DNA of 64,000 nt, from the NCBI GenBank assembly GCA_945863035.1, contig CAMAZH010000004.1, positions 1 to 64,000 of the forward strand, in the 5' to 3' direction. Positions 8,539 to 17,627 of the stretch are shown in pieces. Under the pieces are notes generated by a model. That model had not been told where the DNA came from. It saw only the letters and a list, made by a program, of their open reading frames with translations, and made no database searches. A program made the translations under genes and the position numbers. Position 1 is the first letter of the stretch. Each line of letters starts with the position of its first letter. This DNA comes from Chitinophaga pinensis. Its GTDB lineage: Bacteria; Bacteroidota; Bacteroidia; Bacteroidales; GCA-2748055.

Positions 8539-8558
8539 ATCCCGACACGGGATTTTTT
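8539..8558 (+). terminator. Hairpin with T-run upstream of gdhA
   Basis: ATCCCG (8539-8544), loop ACA, CGGGAT (8548-8553), then five more T. This is a textbook intrinsic terminator shape 33 bases before the gdhA start codon. It could end read-through from the threonine operon. If gdhA is transcribed from the -7-like TATTCTTG at 8482-8489, it would lie inside the gdhA leader and act as an attenuator. Confidence 0.6.
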
Positions 8559-8591
8559 GTTACTAAATACTTATTATTAAATTTTTCTGCT

Positions 8592-9929
8592 ATGAATGTA
8601 GATATGCTAATGAATGACCTCATCAAAAAAACTCAGGGTGAGGCCGAGTATCATCAGGCAGTGCGTGAAGTTCTCGAGTCGATTGAGGAAATTTACAACG
8701 AGAACCCACAATTTGAGTCTGCAAAAATTATCGAACGTCTTATTGAGCCCGACAGAACCATGATGTTCAAAGTGCCTTGGGAAGATGATGAGGGGAACAT
8801 TCACGTTAACCGGGGTTACAGAATACAGTTCAACAATGCCATCGGCCCGTACAAAGGCGGACTTCGTTTTCACCCGAGTGTGAACCTTAGCATTCTAAAG
8901 TTCCTGGGATTCGAGCAGATATTTAAAAACAGTCTTACCTCACTTCCTATGGGTGGTGCCAAGGGAGGATCCGATTTCGACCCAAAAGGGAAATCAAACC
9001 GCGAAATCATGCGTTTCTGCCAGTCGTTTATGCTGGAACTCTGGCGTATTATCGGTCCTGATACAGATGTACCCGCTGGTGACATCGGTGTTGGCGGTCG
9101 CGAAATCGGCTACCTGTACGGAATGTACAGAAAACTTGCCCGTGAAAACACCGGAGTGCTTACCGGAAAGGGCCTGAACTGGGGCGGAAGTCTCGTTCGT
9201 CCTGAAGCTACCGGTTATGGTGTGGTGTATTTCGCAAAAGAAATGCTTGCAACCATAGGCCAGTCGTTCGAGGGCAAGAAAGTAGCAATATCGGGTTTCG
9301 GCAACGTGGCCTGGGGTGCAGCCATCAAAGCCACCGAACTTGGAGGTAAGGTGATCACCCTCTCGGGCCCCGACGGGTATGTCCATATCCCCGGAGGTCT
9401 CGATACCGAAAAAATCAATTATATGCTGGAGCTCAGAGCCACCAACGAGGATATCGTTAAACCCATGGCCTACGAGTTCGAGGGAGTTGAATTCGTTCAG
9501 GGCAAACACCCCTGGGAAGTGGCTTGCGATATCGCTCTGCCTTGTGCAACCCAGAACGAACTGAACAAAGAGGACGCCCTCAGCCTGATCAAAAACGGTT
9601 GCATCTGCGTTACCGAAGGTGCAAACATGCCCTGTACACCCGAAGCAATCGAAGCGCTGCATTCGAAGAAAATCCTCTTTTCCCCGGGCAAAGCATCCAA
9701 CGCCGGCGGTGTTGCCACTTCCGGACTTGAAATGGCCCAAAACTCCATGAAGATCAACTGGAGTCGCTCGGAAGTCGACGACAGGCTGCACCATATCATG
9801 ACCAACATTCACGAAAGCTGCGTAAAATACGGCACACGTCCCGATGGTTATGTGGATTATGTGAAAGGCGCGAATATCGCCGGATTCCTGAAGGTCGCCC
9901 ATTCCATGATGGATCAGGGTTTGTACTAA
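8592..9929 (+). CDS. gdhA: Glutamate dehydrogenase, NADP-type hexameric
   Basis: GdhA interconverts 2-oxoglutarate plus ammonia and glutamate, the main ammonium-assimilation step in many Bacteroidota. The 445-residue enzyme has the substrate region KGGLRFHPSV, the GGAKGGSDFDPKGKS lysine loop, PAGDIGVGGREIGY, and the nucleotide motif GFGNVAWG. Its length and N-terminus place it with the small hexameric enzymes. NADP preference is inferred from that grouping, not seen. It is a single gene, bounded by a hairpin upstream and a long hairpin downstream shared with the convergent gene. Confidence 0.95.
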   Translation: MNVDMLMNDLIKKTQGEAEYHQAVREVLESIEEIYNENPQFESAKIIERLIEPDRTMMFKVPWEDDEGNIHVNRGYRIQFNNAIGPYKGGLRFHPSVNLSILKFLGFEQIFKNSLTSLPMGGAKGGSDFDPKGKSNREIMRFCQSFMLELWRIIGPDTDVPAGDIGVGGREIGYLYGMYRKLARENTGVLTGKGLNWGGSLVRPEATGYGVVYFAKEMLATIGQSFEGKKVAISGFGNVAWGAAIKATELGGKVITLSGPDGYVHIPGGLDTEKINYMLELRATNEDIVKPMAYEFEGVEFVQGKHPWEVACDIALPCATQNELNKEDALSLIKNGCICVTEGANMPCTPEAIEALHSKKILFSPGKASNAGGVATSGLEMAQNSMKINWSRSEVDDRLHHIMTNIHESCVKYGTRPDGYVDYVKGANIAGFLKVAHSMMDQGLY

Positions 9930-9947
9930 AAGGCTTTTACCTAAGAC

Positions 9948-10025
9948 AAACGACCATAGTCAACAAGGGCTCGCAAGCTGAATTTCAGTTACGCTAATGC
10001 CCTTGTGGTCTGTGGTCGTTTTGTT
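9948..10025. terminator. Long bidirectional terminator between gdhA and the convergent gene
   Basis: AAACGACCA (9948-9956) pairs with TGGTCGTTT (10013-10021), and inside this CAAGGGC (9964-9970) pairs with GCCCTTG (9999-10005). A T-run (TTTTGTTTTT) follows on the plus strand. It lies 19 bases after gdhA and about 35 bases from the stop of the minus-strand gene. The 28-base inner arm can form a further weak stem, which is more structure than a terminator needs. Confidence 0.7.
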
Positions 10026-10058
10026 TTTGCTATAAAACCACTCTTCTCGAAAGGGTCC

Positions 10059-13040
10059 TTAAACCTTATAAACAACCCCTTTGCTCGTCTTCCCGTCGAT
10101 CATTATAATCATGGGCGTTTTAAACCGGATGTGCCTTACATACTCATCCTCAAAAAAAGCCTCCTGCCGGGTCAGATAGTCAATATCGTAAAAACCATCA
10201 TTGATATATGGATTGATGGTTAAATAACCAACCCCAAAAGAGGTAAGGTTCTGGAAAAAGTGCGTGCCCTGACTCGGATCGATGCGGTATTTTTCCAAAC
10301 CCGATTCAACAATGATGCGGGCTTCGCTTATCTGTGGCCATTTGATTGGTATCCCAAGCCAGGGATCGGACGAACCCCATCGGCCGGGTCCGATAAGCAC
10401 ATAATTTTTCTGCTCATCCCTGAGACTTGAGTTGATCCGCTCAACACTTCTTGCCATTCTCTCGCTATGGGCGGGATCGAATGATTCAGGTTTTATGTAA
10501 ACAATATCGTGCATCCAGTCGAACACCCCATTCCCCAGCGCCGAATTCGACAGGATAATTGTTTCTTCCTTCTTGACCTCATCGATGGCGATGGAACTGC
10601 TCTGGTCATTGTCAACAATGGGCCGAATCTGCAGGAAATGGAACACTTTCGGGGCACCCTCAGGAACATTCAGGTTAACGGCAAATTCGATCTCAATAGG
10701 CAGATTCATTTCTTTCTGCCCTATTGCCAGCAAGGTCTGCAGGATGTCGGCCAGCGGAAAGGTTTTGTGATTCAGAATATTCGAAAACGTGATAACCTTT
10801 TTTCCGTCATAGTTGTACCCGTCGCGGATAATATGATTCTGAAGATCGTACACCGATGCCACACTCCTCAGGGAATTGTCCTCCTCCGCATCTTTAATCT
10901 TCAGCCTTTGCAGATTGATGCTGTCGTCCGTTGAGGTGATAAAACTATCCGGATTCATATCCAAGGCGAAAAAAGTCTTTTGGGTATCCCTCAAAATAAT
11001 TTCGGGGGAGGATAACTGCAGAACTTTCTTGGCGTATTTTGGTGAAAAGCGGAGTGACACTCCCCCGTCAACAATGTATTTCCCCAGTCCGAAGGCAATA
11101 TTGGCAATCCCATCCTCCGCCTTTTCCGGTTTTATAGGATAAAAATTAATGGATCTAGCCACCCCTGAGAAGGTAGGGTAAAACCGGTTCTTATAACGCG
11201 AACCACTGACTTCCTGCAGGATAATGCCCATTTTCTCCTCGTCGATAACATTGGAAGTGGCGGCCATATAGGCTTTGCTCGATTTGAAATACACCGATGC
11301 GTAAACCGATTTAATAGCGTTGGTGAGCATTCGCATGGTAAGGGCATGGTCGGACTCAACCATCGGGATCATGTAGGTCGAATAAATCCCTGCGAAGGGC
11401 TGGTAATGGCTGTCCTCCAACTTGCTTGACGAGCGTATTGCCACAGGGTTTTTCATAACCGAGATGAAGGCGTACAAATCCTGATGCACCCAGCCGGGAA
11501 GCTTCGCCTTGATAAAATGTTGAAGGATCTCCTCATCGCTCAGGTTGCTCATCCCGATTTTGTAGAGGTCGTTCGTCTCCATGTACTCGTCGAAAATGTC
11601 GGTGCTCAGCACCACGGTACGGGGAATGGAGATTACAACATCGTCGTACTTGTTGAAAAGGCTGTAGTTTTTTATTACCGAGTTGATGAAAGCCAGGCCA
11701 CGGGCTTTTCCCCCGATGGATGCGTCGCCAATCCGGGAGAACATCATGTATTCATCAAAGCTGGATTTGTCGAACTTGGCGATAATCCCCCTTCCCTTGC
11801 TTATGCGGAAGCTGGAGATAGCCTCGTAAATATACGATCGCACCTCGCCTACATTTCTGAAGTCCTCCTTGCGAAGGTATTTGAAAAGTTGGGCAACAGG
11901 GAAAATAGCCCTGGCATTGAGCCATTTGGAAAAGTCGTTTCGCGAGGCATGGTAGGCCAGCACATTGTCGGGAACTTTAAGGATCATCTGCTGAAGGGTC
12001 TGCAGATCGGTGGCCCTGGCGATTTCACGGGAGGTGTCGGGATCGCGGAACACAAACTCCCCAAACGCAAAATTGCGGATGATGTAATTCCTGACGTCAA
12101 TGGAAAGGGTTTTGGAGTATTTATGCAGAAAGCCAACATTCAGCTTCTGGGCATATTTCTCATTGCTCATATCCGAAGATTGCAAAAGAAAGGGCATATA
12201 GGGGTCCTCTTCCTTTACCACCTTGCACAAGCGAAGGCCCGCCTTGGTTTTGTGATCGCGCTTGTTGTTTTCTTTAAAGCTGATATCGGAAATAATCCCA
12301 AGTATGTTGTTTTTATACCTGCTGTAAAAATCCATGGCCTCCTCATAGGTCTTTGCCAGGAGGATTTTCGGGCGGCCGCGCATCCGGAGCATTTTCTGAT
12401 GCTCGTTCAGGGCTTCCTTCATAAAATCGCGCGACTGCTTCAGCACGATCTTATAAAGGAGGGGGAGATAAACCGAAGTATACCGGATGGAGTCTTCCAC
12501 AAGCATGATGGCCTGAACTCCCACGTTTTCAACATCGTAGTCGGCATTCATCCGGTCTTCGATGAGCTTGATAATGGCCAGCAAAAGATCCGCGTTTCCC
12601 AGCCAGCAGAACACGTAATCGATAGCCGAGAGATCCTCGTTTTGCAGCTTGAGCGATACCTCGCGGTTAAAATGAGTCAAAACAACAATGGGAATATCTT
12701 TGTAACTGTCTTTTATTCTTTTGGCCAGCTGAAAGGTGTCGATATCCCCGATGTTGAGCATCTCAATGATAAGATCGATGCTTTCGCGCTCCAGTACATC
12801 AAAGGCTTCTTTTGCAGAGCTCGCTTTGATAAACCGGGGAGGATAACGCAGGTTTAAGGAAACGTATTCGTTGAAAATCTGCTCATCGATCCTACCATCC
12901 TCCTCCAGCATGTAGAAATCGTAATTGCTGCTGATAATCAATACCTGCCTGATACGCTTCTGCATCAACAACTCAAACTCCGTCATACTAAAATCCACAG
13001 TCGGATAATCCAATCGCCTCGTTTTAAGATTTACGTCCAT
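10059..13040 (-). CDS. Receiver-like / PEP-synthase N-domain fusion protein (short paralogue)
   Basis: A 993-residue soluble protein. Residues 30-165 form a receiver-like fold lacking the phospho-acceptor aspartate and conserved lysine. Residues 173-325 form a second receiver with LVEDS, D252 in IISDISF, the serine of LLQSSD and K307, so it may be phosphorylated. From about 440 there is the ATP-grasp (nucleotide-binding) domain of PEP synthase / pyruvate phosphate dikinase, with IGGKARGLAFIN and RSSSKLED (536-543). A C-terminal segment has GPGRWGSSDPWLG and SQGTHFFQN. The phosphohistidine swivel and PEP-binding barrel of real PEP synthases are missing, so it is not a complete dikinase. It lies 16 bases after its 1159-1173-residue paralogue in the apparent korAB operon. 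Function unknown. Confidence 0.8.
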   Translation of the reverse strand: MDVNLKTRRLDYPTVDFSMTEFELLMQKRIRQVLIISSNYDFYMLEEDGRIDEQIFNEYVSLNLRYPPRFIKASSAKEAFDVLERESIDLIIEMLNIGDIDTFQLAKRIKDSYKDIPIVVLTHFNREVSLKLQNEDLSAIDYVFCWLGNADLLLAIIKLIEDRMNADYDVENVGVQAIMLVEDSIRYTSVYLPLLYKIVLKQSRDFMKEALNEHQKMLRMRGRPKILLAKTYEEAMDFYSRYKNNILGIISDISFKENNKRDHKTKAGLRLCKVVKEEDPYMPFLLQSSDMSNEKYAQKLNVGFLHKYSKTLSIDVRNYIIRNFAFGEFVFRDPDTSREIARATDLQTLQQMILKVPDNVLAYHASRNDFSKWLNARAIFPVAQLFKYLRKEDFRNVGEVRSYIYEAISSFRISKGRGIIAKFDKSSFDEYMMFSRIGDASIGGKARGLAFINSVIKNYSLFNKYDDVVISIPRTVVLSTDIFDEYMETNDLYKIGMSNLSDEEILQHFIKAKLPGWVHQDLYAFISVMKNPVAIRSSSKLEDSHYQPFAGIYSTYMIPMVESDHALTMRMLTNAIKSVYASVYFKSSKAYMAATSNVIDEEKMGIILQEVSGSRYKNRFYPTFSGVARSINFYPIKPEKAEDGIANIAFGLGKYIVDGGVSLRFSPKYAKKVLQLSSPEIILRDTQKTFFALDMNPDSFITSTDDSINLQRLKIKDAEEDNSLRSVASVYDLQNHIIRDGYNYDGKKVITFSNILNHKTFPLADILQTLLAIGQKEMNLPIEIEFAVNLNVPEGAPKVFHFLQIRPIVDNDQSSSIAIDEVKKEETIILSNSALGNGVFDWMHDIVYIKPESFDPAHSERMARSVERINSSLRDEQKNYVLIGPGRWGSSDPWLGIPIKWPQISEARIIVESGLEKYRIDPSQGTHFFQNLTSFGVGYLTINPYINDGFYDIDYLTRQEAFFEDEYVRHIRFKTPMIIMIDGKTSKGVVYKV

Positions 13041-13056
13041 AGTGTGTGCCCTGCAG

Positions 13057-16000
13057 TTATTTGTTTGTCTTCTTGGATGCCTTTTGAATAACGGAAATTT
13101 GTTTTTTCCCGTCCATGACGATGTTTAAGGGTTCCGGGAAAGAAACGTGTTTAAGGAAACGGGTTTCTGTAATCGTTTTTTGCCTGCTGATCTCGCTCCA
13201 GTCGATGAACTCATTTCTGGAACTGTGCTGAATCGAGAAATACCCAATGTTCATGGATGTTACGTTATGGAAAAAGTGCGAGCCCAGCGAGGCGTCAAGT
13301 GGGAAATCTTCCAGACTGGTTTCGATGATTACTTTCGCCATGGAAATCTGTGGCCAATTTACCGGGATACCGATAAACGGGTCGCGGGTACCCCATCTCC
13401 CCGGCCCGATAAGGATGTAATTCTTTTTCTTTGCCAGCATATCCTTGTTCAGCCCTTCAATTTCGAGGGCGATTTCTTTTGTCTTTAGCTTGTCAAAACT
13501 CTCCGGCTTAACGAAAATTATCTCAGAGATGGTTTCAATCCTGCCGTTTCCCATACTCTTCTCGGCGTAAATCAGAATGCTCTGTCGGTCTACCTGACTG
13601 AGGTCAACGGTAAAATCGCCACTGCTCTTGTGCATGGGCTTTATCTGCAACAGATAAAATGAGGGCAATCCGTTCTCGGACTTGTTGAGGTCCACGGCAT
13701 ATTCGATTTCAACGGGGGAACCCAAAGCCTCCTTCCCAACGTCAAGAATGAATTCCAGGGTTTTAGCCAGCGGGATATAGTTGTATTTGAGAATGTTAGC
13801 GAAATTTAGGATTCTCGGACCGGGCTTGGCTAATCCTGCTTCTATCCGGTCGTTTTGCGGATCGTAAACCGAAACAAGGTGCTGAATCGAATTATGATGT
13901 TCCGCCACAGAGATGTTTAAACGCTTGAGGTTCGTGTCCGAACCATTCACAAGCATATCAGGATCCTGACAGCTCATGTCAAGGGCCACAAATTCTATCT
14001 GGGAATCCCTGAAAAGATTTTTTGCGGTGTTGACCTCCAGATCGGGATATTTTGGGGAGAACCGATAAGCTTTTTCTCCCTGTACCACATAATGGCCAAG
14101 GCCCAGGGCGGAAATGGCAAAGCCATCCTCGGGTTGCATATGCGCAACAGGGTAATAGTTGTGCGACTGGGCTGTTCCGCTTATATGGGGGTAGAAATAG
14201 CCCTCAAATTCATTCCCAACCACTTCCTGAATCACCACCGCCATCTTTTCCTCTTCCACTTTGTAGTTAATGGCCTCAAAATAGGAGCGGGATGAGTTTG
14301 AGAAAATGCTGGCGTAAACCAGCTTGATGGCATCCGAAAGATGTTTGTACCGTAGCTTGCTGTCGTCCGAATTGTTTGGGATCAGAAATGTTTCGAATAT
14401 TCCTGAAAAGGGCTGGCTTGTACTGTCCTCCAAAAGGCTTGAAGACCTTATGGCCAAGGGCCTTTTTAATACGGTAAGCAATGATTTCAGGTTTTTCTCC
14501 AAATGGTAGGAAAGTTCCCCCTTGAGGAACAAACTGCAGATTTCCTCATAGGAATAACTTCCATGAATCGCGTTGATCAGATTGTTTTTCTCAAGGAAAA
14601 GATCAAATTCATCCGTCCCGATCAGTGATGTCCGGGGAGTTCTTGTGTTGATTCCTTTTATCAGGTCGGAGAAGTTGAGGTTGTAGATCAGCGTGTTTAT
14701 AAACGCAAGTCCACGGCCTTTACCGCCGAGAGCGCCTGTCCCGAGACTTACAATATTGCTTTCGTCGAGCAGGGCCGACTCTTCAAAGTTTACAATTCTC
14801 CCGGCATTGGTCTCGTTACGGTATTTCTTTATAACAAACTTAAGGTAATTGCGAAACTCCTGGGTATTCTTGAAATCAGTGACCTTTAGGGGAAAGATCA
14901 TCTTTGCGATTTTTATTTCCCCTCGAGCCATGAGCCAAAGCGAGAAGTGGTTCCGTTTGCCGTGATAAATAAGCGATTCGTCGGGAATTGTCTCGATCTG
15001 CTTCTCGAACTCCTTGAGCGACTTGGCTTCCGCGATCTTTTTGCCCCCCGGGTCCCTGTACTCGAAATTTCCGAAGCCCAGGTGGTGGCTTATGAATCCC
15101 TTGATATCCTGCAAAAGTGTCTCCGAATTCTTGTTTATAAAGATGGATTTCAATTCATAGGCCATATGGGAGTTTTCGACCTCTGACGACTGAATAATGG
15201 TTGGCAGGCCCGGATTTATTTCCCGCACATGAGTAACCAGACTGAATCCTGCCGTTTCGTTTAAAACGCCGTTTCGGCGGAACTTTACGTCTGTGATGAG
15301 GCACAAAAGACTGTCGGAATATTTCTGAATGATTTCCTCAGCCTCCTCATAGCTTGTGGCCAGCAGTATTTTTGGCCGGGCCCGCAGCCTTAACACTTTA
15401 AAAAGCTCGTCGGTGGCAACATCATCGATAATCCTCTTGGTTTGCTCCATTACACTGCTGTACAAGAGTGGGAGGTAGCGAGAATAGTAAATTTCCGAGT
15501 CCTCCACAAGCAGGATAACCTTTACCAGGCTGATCTGGGTGTCGTTTTCAACATTAACCCAATCTTCCAAGAGCTTAATCATTGCAAAGAAAATCTTTGA
15601 GTCGCCATTCCAGGTGAAAATCTTGTCAACGTGCTCGAGGTTTTCCTTGTTTTCCTTGTACGAAGACACTTCACGGCTATTGTTGAGCAGAACATAAACA
15701 GGGATGTAGGGATACTCTGTTTTCACCATTCGGGCAATCCGGTTGGAGGTGGGCTTATCGCTTCCAATCATCAGGATCACAAGGTCGAAATGTCGGTTGC
15801 CCAGTTGCTCAACGGCCTCTTCATAGGTGGAAACGCCGGTTACACGGGGCATCGTTGTTAAATCGAGCTGCTGATACTCCCCCAGAATGTGCAGGGAAAA
15901 CCTTCCTTCCTTCTCAATCGAGAAAGCATCGTAAAGTGTTGCTACCAGCAGTATCTCCTTGGCTTTGTAAAGCATCAGGTCGTGGAAGATATCCCTGTTG

Positions 16001-16536
16001 GCATTCATCTTGTTGAGGAATTTCTGCAACAATTTGCGGCTGTTAATGGGCTTCCCGCTCCTGAACTCCGTTATTTCGGAACGGAGTTCGTCTTTTTCCT
16101 GGGTTTTTTTCAGAATCTTGCGGGCCTCGATGGTATTGAGGTAGTTGGAGATGATGCTGGCAAGATTGTTTATGAGATTCCGTTCTTCCTTCAGGAATGG
16201 TCCCTCGTCGATTTCGGGGAATTCCCGGAGATAAAAAATGTCGATCGACCCGGAAATATTATGAATGGTCCTGAAGTTTTGCGATTGGCAATATTCGGTT
16301 TCCCTGAAGGTTTGTGAGGTAAACAAAAGATCGCCATACCGGATTCGGGCCACAGTATGATCGGGATACTGCCAGGCTTTGGGAAGAATGAAGGTGATGC
16401 GTCGAAGAGTCTCCTCGATAAGTTTCCCCTCTTTTATAATCTGGGTAGTCTGGTTTATACAGGATAGTTCCTTAAGCCTTTCTTTTTTTTCGGCAAGCAA
16501 CTTCTGTATTTCGCTATCTGAACGCGGAATATCCAT
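13057..16536 (-). CDS. GAF-like / receiver-like / PEP-synthase N-domain fusion protein (long paralogue)
   Basis: A paralogue of the downstream gene with an extra N-terminal region of about 150 residues that looks like a GAF sensor followed by a helix. From the ATG at 16536 it is 1159 residues. It has a degenerate receiver, then a second receiver with LLVEDSEIYYS, an aspartate in LITDVKF and a lysine in FINKNSE; then the ATP-grasp with LGGKGRGLAFIN and AIRSSSLLEDS; then GPGRWGTRDPFIG and SLGSHFFHN near the C-terminus. An in-frame ATG at 16578 would add 14 Arg/Lys-rich residues encoded by a perfect hairpin, so I prefer 16536. It lies just after korB, which suggests a link with 2-oxoacid metabolism. 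No swivel or PEP-binding domain is present; activity unknown. Confidence 0.78.
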   Translation of the reverse strand: MDIPRSDSEIQKLLAEKKERLKELSCINQTTQIIKEGKLIEETLRRITFILPKAWQYPDHTVARIRYGDLLFTSQTFRETEYCQSQNFRTIHNISGSIDIFYLREFPEIDEGPFLKEERNLINNLASIISNYLNTIEARKILKKTQEKDELRSEITEFRSGKPINSRKLLQKFLNKMNANRDIFHDLMLYKAKEILLVATLYDAFSIEKEGRFSLHILGEYQQLDLTTMPRVTGVSTYEEAVEQLGNRHFDLVILMIGSDKPTSNRIARMVKTEYPYIPVYVLLNNSREVSSYKENKENLEHVDKIFTWNGDSKIFFAMIKLLEDWVNVENDTQISLVKVILLVEDSEIYYSRYLPLLYSSVMEQTKRIIDDVATDELFKVLRLRARPKILLATSYEEAEEIIQKYSDSLLCLITDVKFRRNGVLNETAGFSLVTHVREINPGLPTIIQSSEVENSHMAYELKSIFINKNSETLLQDIKGFISHHLGFGNFEYRDPGGKKIAEAKSLKEFEKQIETIPDESLIYHGKRNHFSLWLMARGEIKIAKMIFPLKVTDFKNTQEFRNYLKFVIKKYRNETNAGRIVNFEESALLDESNIVSLGTGALGGKGRGLAFINTLIYNLNFSDLIKGINTRTPRTSLIGTDEFDLFLEKNNLINAIHGSYSYEEICSLFLKGELSYHLEKNLKSLLTVLKRPLAIRSSSLLEDSTSQPFSGIFETFLIPNNSDDSKLRYKHLSDAIKLVYASIFSNSSRSYFEAINYKVEEEKMAVVIQEVVGNEFEGYFYPHISGTAQSHNYYPVAHMQPEDGFAISALGLGHYVVQGEKAYRFSPKYPDLEVNTAKNLFRDSQIEFVALDMSCQDPDMLVNGSDTNLKRLNISVAEHHNSIQHLVSVYDPQNDRIEAGLAKPGPRILNFANILKYNYIPLAKTLEFILDVGKEALGSPVEIEYAVDLNKSENGLPSFYLLQIKPMHKSSGDFTVDLSQVDRQSILIYAEKSMGNGRIETISEIIFVKPESFDKLKTKEIALEIEGLNKDMLAKKKNYILIGPGRWGTRDPFIGIPVNWPQISMAKVIIETSLEDFPLDASLGSHFFHNVTSMNIGYFSIQHSSRNEFIDWSEISRQKTITETRFLKHVSFPEPLNIVMDGKKQISVIQKASKKTNK

Positions 16537-16557
16537 AATTCCAGATTTGGGTTTGCA

Positions 16558-16573
16558 CCGCCCTTTCGGGCGG
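16558..16573 (-). promoter_or_regulatory. GNRA-capped hairpin at the start of the long receiver/ATP-grasp gene
   Basis: On the minus strand, CCGCCC-GAAA-GGGCGG forms a perfect 6-GC-pair stem with a GAAA tetraloop. It ends 21 bases before the preferred ATG and 14 bases after the korB stop. There is no T-run, so it is more likely an RNA-processing, stability or translation element that could uncouple this gene from korB. Confidence 0.5.
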
Positions 16574-16586
16574 CGCAAGGATTAGG

Positions 16587-17627
16587 CTAGGAGCTGCTTT
16601 CGTTTATTAAAAAAGTGTTTCCGCTCTTAAGTAAATCGTCCATGCATTTGATTGGACTCTTTTCATGTGCGTGGTCCAGTTGATCGTACAGCATTTCTTC
16701 GTAAACGGGTTTGTCAACAGCTCTGATTATCCCCATGGCAACCGGGTATTCCGGCTGATCCATTTTTACTAGGTTGTAATGGATGGTTGAGTTGGTACAG
16801 CGGGCATTGTGAATTAAAATATCTTCCTTGCTTATGCCGTCCTTACCAATGGTTACGACCTCCAATTTATTGTTTCGGTAAATCAGACCCTTTTCGTGCT
16901 CTTTGCCGAAAATCATTGGCTCACCGTGTTTCAGATAAATCTGGTGCTCGTCCCTGACATCCTTGCCGGTAATGTTCTCGTGAACGTCGTTGTTGAATAT
17001 CACGCAGTTCTGCAATACTTCAACCACGGAGGTGCCTTTATGAAGAGCAGCCTGTATAAAGACTTCCTTCATCATTTTCGGCTCCGTGTCAACAACTCTG
17101 GCAAAGAAAGCCCCCTGCGATCCCATAACAAGTTCGCCCGGATTGAAGGGCTCTTCAATTGAACCTTCGGGTGAGGTTTTTGTAACGCTACCCTTGGGTG
17201 TGGTAGGCGAATACTGCCCTTTCGTGAGCCCGTAAATCCTGTTGTTGAAGATCAGGATGCTCATGTTGATGTTACGGCGAATAACGTGAATAAAGTGGTT
17301 TCCGCCGATTGCCATGGAGTCGCCATCACCGGTTACAACCCAAACCGAAAGCTCAGGGTTTGCCAATTTGATGCCTGTGGCAATAGGCGCTGCCCGCCCG
17401 TGAAGGCTGTGAAAGCCATAAGTGTTTATATAGTAAGGGAATCGCGATGAACAACCGATCCCGGAAACAAAAACAACATTTTCCTTTTTCACCCCGGTTT
17501 CGGGAACCGCATTCCTGATCGACGAGAGCACAGCATGGGCACCGCAACCGGCACACCATTTTACCGGACTATCGAGTTTGTAATCCTGGGGAATCATTAC
17601 TGGCGCAAAATCTGTATTCTCTTTCAT
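16587..17627 (-). CDS. korB: 2-oxoacid:ferredoxin oxidoreductase, beta subunit (2-oxoglutarate type)
   Basis: The 346-residue subunit binds thiamine diphosphate and, with KorA, converts a 2-oxoacid (probably 2-oxoglutarate) plus CoA to acyl-CoA, CO2 and reduced ferredoxin. Seen: KWCAGCGAH near residue 24, whose cysteines help hold the [4Fe-4S] cluster; the ThDP/Mg signature GDGDSMAIGGNHFIH; and NNRIYGLTKGQ. It overlaps korA by 4 bases (ATGA type), so the subunits are translationally coupled. Preference for 2-oxoglutarate over pyruvate is inferred from subunit organisation and general resemblance. Confidence 0.9.
   Translation of the reverse strand: MKENTDFAPVMIPQDYKLDSPVKWCAGCGAHAVLSSIRNAVPETGVKKENVVFVSGIGCSSRFPYYINTYGFHSLHGRAAPIATGIKLANPELSVWVVTGDGDSMAIGGNHFIHVIRRNINMSILIFNNRIYGLTKGQYSPTTPKGSVTKTSPEGSIEEPFNPGELVMGSQGAFFARVVDTEPKMMKEVFIQAALHKGTSVVEVLQNCVIFNNDVHENITGKDVRDEHQIYLKHGEPMIFGKEHEKGLIYRNNKLEVVTIGKDGISKEDILIHNARCTNSTIHYNLVKMDQPEYPVAMGIIRAVDKPVYEEMLYDQLDHAHEKSPIKCMDDLLKSGNTFLINESSS

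Noticed and set aside
8994-9902. A 302-codon minus-strand open frame
   Set aside because: It is the antisense shadow of gdhA, which is well conserved.
11484-12857. A 457-codon plus-strand open frame
   Set aside because: It is antisense to the receiver/ATP-grasp gene, whose domains and motifs are clear; the plus-strand product has no recognisable motif.
10059-16578. Phosphoenolpyruvate synthase or pyruvate phosphate dikinase
   Set aside because: Only the ATP-binding domain is present; the phosphohistidine and PEP-binding domains are missing in both proteins.
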